DNA of 64,000 nt, from positions 1 through 64,000 of the forward strand of contig NZ_JAATEJ010000017.1 of NCBI RefSeq assembly GCF_012034175.1, read 5' to 3'. The stretch is from Actinacidiphila epipremni (GTDB taxonomy: Bacteria > Actinomycetota > Actinomycetes > Streptomycetales > Streptomycetaceae). Under the pieces are notes generated by a model. That model searched no databases and had not been told where the DNA came from. It was given only the letters and a program-made list of their open reading frames with translations. Of the stretch, positions 58,298-64,000 are shown one piece after another; within the stretch, counting starts at the first letter, position 1; every line of letters starts with the position of its first letter. Made by a program: the position numbers and the translations under genes.

Positions 58298-59254
58298 ATG
58301 ACGCGGTACGGCTATTTCCTGTCCTGCGAGGAGTTCACCCCGCGCGAGCTGCTGGAGCAGGCGCGCATGGCCGAGCAGGCGGGCTTCACGGCACTGGCGG
58401 TCTCCGACCACTACCACCCGTGGAACGACCGGCAGGGCCAGAGCGGCTTCGTGTGGGCGGTGATCGGCGCGCTGTCCCAGGTCACCTCGCTGCCGGTGAC
58501 GACGCTGGTGACCTGCCCCACCGTGCGGATGCACCCCGCGGTCAACGCGCAGGCCGCCGCCACCTCCGCGACCCTCCTCGACGGCGGCTTCCGCTTCGGC
58601 ATCGGCACCGGCGAGGCCCTCAACGAGCACGTCGTCGGCGGCGCCTGGCCCGACGCACCCGCGCGTATGCAGATGCTGGGGGAGGCCGTCCAGGTCATCC
58701 GCAAGCTCTTCACCGGCGAGCGCGTCACCCACCGCGGCCCGCACTACACCGTGGAGAACGCCCGCCTCTACACCCTGCCCGACCAGCCGCCGCCGCTGTA
58801 CGTGTCCGGTTTCGGACCGCTGTCGGCGGCGCTCGCCGGGCGGATCGGCGACGGCTTCGTGACGATGCAGCCCGACGCCGACCTCGTCGGCAGCTTCCGG
58901 CGCGGCGGCGGGGGCGACAAGCCCGTCGTCGGCGGCCTGAAGGTGTGCTGGGACACCGACCGCGACCGCGCGATCGACACCGTGCACCGGCTGTGGCCCA
59001 ATGAGCAGCTGCCCGGCGAGCTGGCCCAGGTGCTGCCCACCCCCGAGCACATCGAGCAGGCCGCCACCCTGGTCACCCGGGAGATGACCGAGGCCGCCGG
59101 CACCTTCGGCGACGACCCGCAGGAGCATGTGAAGGCGATCCGCGCGTACGAGGAGGCGGACTTCGACGAGGTGTACGTCGCCCAGATCGGCCCGGACCAG
59201 CGGCAGTTCTTCGACGCCTACCGCACCCAGGTGCTGCCCGCGCTCCAGGGCTGA
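58298..59254 (+). CDS. LLM-class F420-dependent oxidoreductase (FGD-like)
   Basis: A 318-residue luciferase-like enzyme of the F420-dependent glucose-6-phosphate dehydrogenase type. Family marks are AVSDHYHPWNDRQGQSGFVW near residue 35-55, LVTCPTVRMHPAVNAQAAAT, GIGTGEALNEHVVG and the terminal VYVAQIGPDQRQFFDAY. Cofactor F420 is expected rather than FMN; the substrate is not proven. GAGGGAGG (58285-58292) supports the ATG. The upstream 189 bases, shared with the FAD/Fe-S oxidase, contain a direct 13-bp repeat near 58200. Confidence 0.9.
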   Translation: MTRYGYFLSCEEFTPRELLEQARMAEQAGFTALAVSDHYHPWNDRQGQSGFVWAVIGALSQVTSLPVTTLVTCPTVRMHPAVNAQAAATSATLLDGGFRFGIGTGEALNEHVVGGAWPDAPARMQMLGEAVQVIRKLFTGERVTHRGPHYTVENARLYTLPDQPPPLYVSGFGPLSAALAGRIGDGFVTMQPDADLVGSFRRGGGGDKPVVGGLKVCWDTDRDRAIDTVHRLWPNEQLPGELAQVLPTPEHIEQAATLVTREMTEAAGTFGDDPQEHVKAIRAYEEADFDEVYVAQIGPDQRQFFDAYRTQVLPALQG

Positions 59255-59300
59255 GCCCCCCCGCGGCCTGCCCGCGCGCCGCCCGCGACCGGCCTGTGCC

Positions 59301-60395
59301 CTATGACCTGCGCCGTCCCGCGACGGCCACGGCCACCGCGAGGCCCGCGGCGGCCGTGGCCGCGACCACCGCGCCGGTGTGCCGGGCCAGCCGGGTCTGC
59401 GGCGAGCGCGGGTGCGACCGGTCGTCGAAGGCGCCGTGCGCCCCGAAGTCCTCGCCGCCGGCGCGGTCCAGCGGCTGCCACAGGTTGTGCGGCCGGCCCG
59501 CCGCGGTCGGCTCGGCGGTCTGCTGCGCGTCGTACCCGGTACGTGCCAGGTAGCGGTCCAGCAGCCCGGCCGCGACCCGGTTGCCCAGGATCGTCGCCAC
59601 CGTGGACGCGCCGACGTAGAACTGCTTGCGCCCCGGGTGCGCCGCCGCGTACACCACGGCACGCGCGGCCACCTCGGGCTGGTAGATCGGCGGCACCGGC
59701 TGCGGGTGCCGCGGCAGCCGGGTCAGCACCCACGAGAACTGCGGGGTGTTGACCGCCGGCATCTGCACCACCGTCACACGCACGCCGCTCCCGCGGTGCA
59801 TCAGCTCGGTGCGCACCGACGAGGTGAAGCCGTTGACGGCGTGCTTGGCCCCGCAGTAGGCCGACTGGAGCGGGATGGACCGCTCCCCGAGCGCGGAGCC
59901 GACCTGCACCACCGTGCCCCGGTCGCGCGGGATCATCCGGGCCAGCGCCTCCCGCGTGCCGTTGACGTAGCCCAGGTACGCCACATCGGTGACCCGCTGG
60001 AACTCCTCCGGCGCGATGTCGGTGAACTGCGCGAAGACGGAGGTGAAGGCGACGTTCACCCACACCTCCAACGGCCCGAACTCCCGCTCCACCGCGTCGG
60101 CGGCGGCCGTGACCGCGCGGTGGTCGCTGACGTCGGTGGGCACCACCAGCGCCTCGCCGCCGAGCTCGCGCACCTCGCGCGCGGCGGCCTCAAGACCGGC
60201 GCGGCCCCGGGCGAGCAGCCCGATCCGCGCCCCGCGGCGGGCGAACTCCCGCGCCGTCGCCCGCCCGATGCCGCCGCTGGCACCGGTGACCACCACCGTC
60301 CGCCCCGCCATGTCCCGCGCCCGCGACCCCACCGGCTCCACCTCTCGTCCGTCCCGCGCGCCCGGCGCGCCGCCGCCCCGCCCGCGCCCGCTCAT
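59301..60395 (-). CDS. Short-chain dehydrogenase with C-terminal membrane segment
   Basis: A 364-residue SDR. The cofactor motif TGASGGIGRATAREFARRG starts near residue 37, with VVQVGSALGERSI and the Tyr/Lys pair in YCGAKHAVNGF. Residues about 240-335 extend beyond the classical fold, and the last 30 residues are a membrane helix (TGAVVAATAAAGLAVAVAVA). The ATG at 60395 overlaps the DUF5709 stop as ATGA, which supports the longer start; a second ATG lies at 60311. It may act on a membrane-bound substrate. Confidence 0.88.
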   Translation of the reverse strand: MSGRGRGGGAPGARDGREVEPVGSRARDMAGRTVVVTGASGGIGRATAREFARRGARIGLLARGRAGLEAAAREVRELGGEALVVPTDVSDHRAVTAAADAVEREFGPLEVWVNVAFTSVFAQFTDIAPEEFQRVTDVAYLGYVNGTREALARMIPRDRGTVVQVGSALGERSIPLQSAYCGAKHAVNGFTSSVRTELMHRGSGVRVTVVQMPAVNTPQFSWVLTRLPRHPQPVPPIYQPEVAARAVVYAAAHPGRKQFYVGASTVATILGNRVAAGLLDRYLARTGYDAQQTAEPTAAGRPHNLWQPLDRAGGEDFGAHGAFDDRSHPRSPQTRLARHTGAVVAATAAAGLAVAVAVAGRRRS

Positions 60396-60883
60396 TCCCG
60401 GTCCGCACCGCCCGCCGGGCCCTCCGGGTCGTCCGTCACATGCACCGCCGCCTCCTCGGCGCCGGCCGCCGCGCCGTCCACCCCGACGTCCTCGGCGACG
60501 CCCGCGTCCCGGATCGGCCGGTCCGTGCCCTGGTCGGGTGCGACCAGCCGGCCGGCGCGCTCGTCGCCCGCCTCCGGGTCGAGCGGCTCGCCTTGCGTGT
60601 CGGAGGAGTCGCCGATGCCGTCGCCGCCCTCCGGCGCCACGTCCGGGACCTCGCGGGCCAGCCGGTCGTCGAGCCGCTCGCCCTCGCGCTGCTCCTCGGC
60701 GGTGGTGCCGGCGTCGTCCACGGCGTACGGCCGCTCGGGGGGCGAGTAGCCCTTGTCGAGCGTGGCGTCGTAGTCGTCCTCGCCGAGCGCGTCCTCCATG
60801 TCCAGCGGGGCGGCGTCCGCCTGCTCCTCGTCCTCGTCGCCCTCGGGCTGGTAGACCTCGTCGCCCATCGTCTCGTCACTCAT
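60392..60883 (-). CDS. DUF5709-type acidic protein
   Basis: A 163-residue highly acidic, low-complexity protein. The conserved central segment is LGEDDYDATLDKGYSPPERP with REGERLDDRLAREVPDVAPE, which I recall as DUF5709 of actinobacteria. No hydrophobic core or enzyme motif is visible, so it is probably disordered. It is translationally coupled to the SDR gene. Function unknown. Confidence 0.8.
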   Translation of the reverse strand: MSDETMGDEVYQPEGDEDEEQADAAPLDMEDALGEDDYDATLDKGYSPPERPYAVDDAGTTAEEQREGERLDDRLAREVPDVAPEGGDGIGDSSDTQGEPLDPEAGDERAGRLVAPDQGTDRPIRDAGVAEDVGVDGAAAGAEEAAVHVTDDPEGPAGGADRE

Positions 60884-61069
60884 GGCCACGCATTCCCTCC
60901 TGTGCCAGAAAGCGGTGTGGCCTGCGGCTGCCCGCTCCGGGCCCGCACATGCATCGCCCGCGCACCCGCCCGCGCCCGGCCGCCATCGCCCGCCCCCGCA
61001 CCCGCCCGGGTGCCCGCCATCCGGGGAACGCCGGGCGTAGCGCGCCGCCGCCGGGGGCATCCGCCCGCT

Positions 61070-62539
61070 ATGGACCACTCCCAGGCACCCGTACTCGACG
61101 CGCTCGCCGCCTACCACGCCGACGGGCAGCTGCCGTTCACCCCGCCCGGGCACAAGCAGGGCCGCGGCGCCGACCCCCGGGTGCGCGAGGTGCTGGGCGA
61201 GGCGGTCTTCGCCGCCGACATGCTCGCCGTCGCCGGGCTCGACGACCGGCTCTCGCGCGGCCGGGTGCTGGAGCGCGCCCAGGAGCTGATGGCCGACGCG
61301 GTCGGCGCCGAGCACACCTTCTTCTCCACCTGCGGCAGCTCGCTGTCGGTCAAGGCCGCGATGCTGTCGGTCGCCGGGCCGCACGAGAAGCTGCTGGTGG
61401 GGCGGGACGCCCACAAGTCGGTGATCGCCGGGCTGATCCTCGCCGGCATCCGCCCCATCTGGGTGGACCCGCAGTGGGACCCCGAGCGGCACCTGGCCCA
61501 CCCGCCGAGCCCCGGCGCGTTCGCCGCCCGGCTCGCCGAGCACCCCGACGCGCGCGGCGCCCTGGTCACCAGCCCGACCCCGTACGGCACCTGCGCCGAC
61601 CTCGCGGCCGTCGCCGAGGTGTGCCACGCGCGCGACCTGCCCTGCATCGTCGACGAGGCGTGGGGCGCCCATCTGCCCTTCCACCCCGACCTGCCGGCCT
61701 GGGCCATGGACGCCGGCGCGGACGTGTGCGTGACGTCGGTGCACAAGATGGGCTCGGGCCTGGAGCAGGGCTCGGTCTTCCACCTCCAGGGCGGCCGGGT
61801 CACCGCCGAGATCCTGGCCTCCCGCGCCGACCTGCTCGGCAGCACCAGCCCCTCGGTGCTGCTCTACGCCGGGATGGACGGCTGGCGGCGGCAGATAGCC
61901 CAGCACGGCCGGGAACTCTTCGACCGCGCCCTCGCGCTCGCCCACCGCACCAGGGCCGCGATCGACGGCATCGACGGGATGCACGTCAACGGCCGCGACG
62001 ACTTCTGCGGGCCCGGCCGCGCCGCCGACATGGACCCGCTCCAGGTCTTCGTCGACCTCACCGGGCTCGGCGTCAGCGGCTACGCCGCCGCCGACCGGCT
62101 GCGCGAGCACCACCGCGTCAACCTGCATGTCGCCGACCACCGGCGGATCAGCGCCCAGCTCACCCACGCCGACGACGAGGACACCACCGGGCGGCTGGTC
62201 GCGGCGCTGCGCGACCTCGCCGGCCACGCGGCCGACCTGCGGCCGGCGGCCCGGGTCGCCGTGCCCGACCCCGAGGAGCTGCGGCTGGAGCAGGTCGTGC
62301 TGCCGCGGGACGCGTTCTTCGGCCGGATCGAGCAGGTGCCCTGCAAGGACGCCGTGGGCCGGATCGCCGCGGAGATGCTCACCCCCTACCCGCCGGGCAT
62401 CCCGGCCGCGCTGCCCGGCGAGCGGCTGAACGCCGCCGTCGTGGACTACCTGCGCTCGGGCGTCGAGGCCGGCATGTCGGTGCCGGACGCCTCCGACACC
62501 TCGGTGCGGACCGTCCGGGTCCTGGTCGAGGGGGACTGA
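61070..62539 (+). CDS. Orn/Lys/Arg-type PLP decarboxylase
   Basis: A 489-residue aminotransferase-fold decarboxylase of the group containing lysine/arginine decarboxylases. PFTPPGHKQGRGADPRVREV marks the N-terminus. The PLP site is VTSVHKMGSGLEQGS, with Lys near residue 225, after CIVDEAWGAHLPFHPDLP. The C-terminal domain shows DAVGRIAAEMLTPYPPGIP, a family hallmark. It would make a polyamine such as cadaverine or agmatine. No ribosome site is obvious at 61070. Confidence 0.9.
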   Translation: MDHSQAPVLDALAAYHADGQLPFTPPGHKQGRGADPRVREVLGEAVFAADMLAVAGLDDRLSRGRVLERAQELMADAVGAEHTFFSTCGSSLSVKAAMLSVAGPHEKLLVGRDAHKSVIAGLILAGIRPIWVDPQWDPERHLAHPPSPGAFAARLAEHPDARGALVTSPTPYGTCADLAAVAEVCHARDLPCIVDEAWGAHLPFHPDLPAWAMDAGADVCVTSVHKMGSGLEQGSVFHLQGGRVTAEILASRADLLGSTSPSVLLYAGMDGWRRQIAQHGRELFDRALALAHRTRAAIDGIDGMHVNGRDDFCGPGRAADMDPLQVFVDLTGLGVSGYAAADRLREHHRVNLHVADHRRISAQLTHADDEDTTGRLVAALRDLAGHAADLRPAARVAVPDPEELRLEQVVLPRDAFFGRIEQVPCKDAVGRIAAEMLTPYPPGIPAALPGERLNAAVVDYLRSGVEAGMSVPDASDTSVRTVRVLVEGD

Positions 62540-62608
62540 CCTGCGGCTTCGGGTCCGCACCCGGTGACCGGCAGGTTTCGTCCGCGGTATCGGGGTTACC
62601 CGCGCAGT

Positions 62609-63229
62609 ATGAGCGACGAGGACGAATTGCGGGCTCTTGCCCTGGTATGCACACTGAAGCCGAGCCCCGCCCGCTCCAGCTCGCAGCTGCTGGCCGAGCA
62701 GGTGCTCCAGGCGCTGGGCGAGCACCGTGTCACCGGCGAGGTGGTCCGCATCGCCGACCACGACGTCAAGCCCGGCGTGGTGACCGACGCCGGCGACGGC
62801 GACGCCTGGCCGCGGATCCGGGCCAGGATGCTCGCCGCCGACATCCTGATCCTGTCCACCCCGATCTGGCTGGGCCACCCGTGCAGCGTCGCCCAGCGCG
62901 TCCTGGAACGCCTGGACGCCGAACTGTCCGAGACCGACGACCAGGGCCGGATGGCGACGTCCGGGAAGGTCGCCGCGGTCGCCGTCGTCGGCAACGAGGA
63001 CGGCGCCCACAAGGTCAGCGCCGACCTCTACCAGGGCCTCAACGACGTCGGCTTCTCGCTGGCGCCGGGCGCCGTCGCCTACTGGGTCGGCGAGGCCATG
63101 CACGGCACCGACTACCAGGACCTGGACGCCACCCCCGACCCCGTCGCGACCGCGACGGCCACCCTCGCGGCCAACACCGCGCACCTGGCGCGGGTGCTGC
63201 GCGGCGCCCCCTACCCCCCGAGCGGCTGA
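62609..63229 (+). CDS. NADPH-dependent FMN reductase/flavodoxin-like protein
   Basis: A 206-residue flavodoxin-fold protein. The phosphate loop has LKPSPARSSSQLLAEQVLQA and the second site LILSTPIWLGHPCSVAQRVLE. KVAAVAVVGNEDGAHKVSADL follows, as in NAD(P)H-dependent oxidoreductases of the WrbA/ArsH neighbourhood. Partner unknown. The ATG at 62609 suits the fold; an in-frame ATG fifteen codons earlier is less likely. Confidence 0.88.
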   Translation: MSDEDELRALALVCTLKPSPARSSSQLLAEQVLQALGEHRVTGEVVRIADHDVKPGVVTDAGDGDAWPRIRARMLAADILILSTPIWLGHPCSVAQRVLERLDAELSETDDQGRMATSGKVAAVAVVGNEDGAHKVSADLYQGLNDVGFSLAPGAVAYWVGEAMHGTDYQDLDATPDPVATATATLAANTAHLARVLRGAPYPPSG

Positions 63230-63300
63230 CCACCCGCCGCCGGGCCGGGCCGGACCCGGCGCCGCCGCAGACCCCGCCGCCCGAACCGAGAGGAGCCGCC

Positions 63301-64000
63301 GTGCTGCGAGGAGCCCCGCCGCGAACCGGCACCGCCGAGTCCGCGCCGCTCGCGCCGCCGCCCCCGCTGGACCGGGTGTGGCGCCTGCCGGGCGTCTACC
63401 GGCCGCAGGCCGACACCGCGCTGCTCGCCGCCGCGCTGTGCCGCGAGGTCGTGCCCGGCAGCGACGTGCTCGACGTCGGCACCGGCAGCGGGGCGCTCGC
63501 CCTGTACGCGGCCCGGCTCGGCGGCCGGGTCGAGGCCGTGGACGTCTCCTGGCGGGCGCTGGCCGCCGCGCGCCTCAACGCGCTGCGCGCCGGCCACCGC
63601 ATCGAGGTGCACCGGCGCGACATCTGCCGCCCCGGCGGCCCCGCGGCCGGCCGGGCGTACGACCTGGTGCTGAGCAACCCGCCCTACGTCCCCGCGCCGC
63701 CCGCCGGGCGGGCCGGGACGGCGCACCGCGCGGCCCGCGCCTGGGACGCCGGGATCGACGGCCGGCAGGTCGTGGACTCGCTGTGCGCCGCCTCCGCGGA
63801 ACTGCTGCGCCCCCGGGGCGTGCTGCTGATGGTGCACTCCGGGCTGTGCGGCCCGCAGCGCACCGTGGACCTGCTGACCGGCCTCGGCCTGTCCGCCGGG
63901 GTCCACGCCCGCGCCCGGGTGCCGCTCGGCCCGGTGCTGCGCTCCCGGCTGCCCTGGCTGCGGGGCCGCGGCCTGATGGCGCCGGGCGACGACCAGGAGG
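63301..64000 (+). CDS. HemK2/MTQ2-type methyltransferase, truncated by window edge
   Basis: At least 233 residues from a GTG at 63301, preceded by GAGGAG. The SAM motif is VLDVGTGSGALALYAARLGG and the substrate motif LVLSNPPYVPAP, the NPPY signature of HemK/PrmC and MTQ2 enzymes. These methylate Gln in release factors or related targets; this subtype in actinobacteria is not fully assigned. The frame is still open at position 64000, and a few residues more are expected. Confidence 0.85.
   Translation, partial: MLRGAPPRTGTAESAPLAPPPPLDRVWRLPGVYRPQADTALLAAALCREVVPGSDVLDVGTGSGALALYAARLGGRVEAVDVSWRALAAARLNALRAGHRIEVHRRDICRPGGPAAGRAYDLVLSNPPYVPAPPAGRAGTAHRAARAWDAGIDGRQVVDSLCAASAELLRPRGVLLMVHSGLCGPQRTVDLLTGLGLSAGVHARARVPLGPVLRSRLPWLRGRGLMAPGDDQE

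Noticed and set aside
54980..59254. Rightward open frame of over 1400 codons
   Set aside because: Only its last third (from 58298) is the LLM oxidoreductase. The rest lies antisense to the FAD/Fe-S oxidase gene and shows Arg/Gly/Pro-rich shadow translation.

Overview
The window is high-GC actinobacterial DNA and most probably comes from Streptomyces or a close relative. The evidence is a very strong third-position G/C bias, many GTG starts, tight ATGA/GTGA stop-start overlaps, several apparent leaderless promoters, Tat signal peptides, SpoIIE-type phosphatases, an STAS antagonist, an F420-type LLM oxidoreductase, and a gas-vesicle cluster in the Streptomyces order gvpOAFGYZJLSK. About 55 protein genes are supported. 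I saw no rRNA, tRNA, CRISPR array, insertion sequence or phage gene.

Layout. 1-5.0 kb: the 5' end of a Tat-exported glycoside hydrolase, then a membrane SpoIIE phosphatase, a slipin, and a PAS/GAF/SpoIIE/HATPase protein. 5.0-11.1 kb: an MFS exporter, a CGNR zinc-finger regulator, a purple-acid-phosphatase-like enzyme, and a LysR regulator divergent from an oxidoreductase fused to a SnoaL domain. 11.1-16.9 kb: the complete ten-gene gas-vesicle operon on the minus strand, preceded in the same direction by a gene for a protein with serine at every third residue. 17-24.7 kb: phosphotransferase, geranylgeranyl-reductase-like flavoprotein, aldo/keto reductase, YihY-type membrane protein, and the proton-translocating transhydrogenase pntAB. 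24.8-31.8 kb: a Ser/Thr kinase, an ECF sigma factor with SnoaL tail facing an SDR gene, a secreted lectin-like protein, and a MarR regulator separated from an epimerase by an 11-copy 16-bp tandem array. 31.8-40.3 kb: an M20 amidohydrolase, an XRE-cupin regulator with a DUF6126-like partner and a divergent flavoprotein, a GH16-like protein, a VOC protein, zinc-free ribosomal proteins L33 and L31B, GNAT, and a MmyB-type regulator divergent from an SDR. 40.3-46.7 kb: a PAS-SpoIIE phosphatase, a TmrB-like ATPase, a wHTH/PfpI/DHA2 exporter group, an STAS protein, and a CDF transporter. 46.7-47.2 kb: gene-free DNA with three roughly 125-bp tandem repeats. 47.4-51.9 kb: a seven-gene Mrp/Mbh-type cation antiporter operon. 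52-64 kb: an operon of FAD/Fe-S oxidase, ThDP enzyme and enolase-superfamily enzyme, then an LLM oxidoreductase, SDR/DUF5709 pair, Orn/Lys/Arg decarboxylase, FMN-reductase-like protein, and the start of a HemK2-type methyltransferase.

Common themes are stress signalling by partner switching (three SpoIIE-type phosphatases and one STAS protein), membrane and ion homeostasis (slipin, Mrp, CDF, pntAB), and regulators facing the redox enzyme they probably control. The least explained features are the triplet-serine protein at the head of the gas-vesicle operon, the 16-bp operator-like array, and the repeat block before the Mrp operon.
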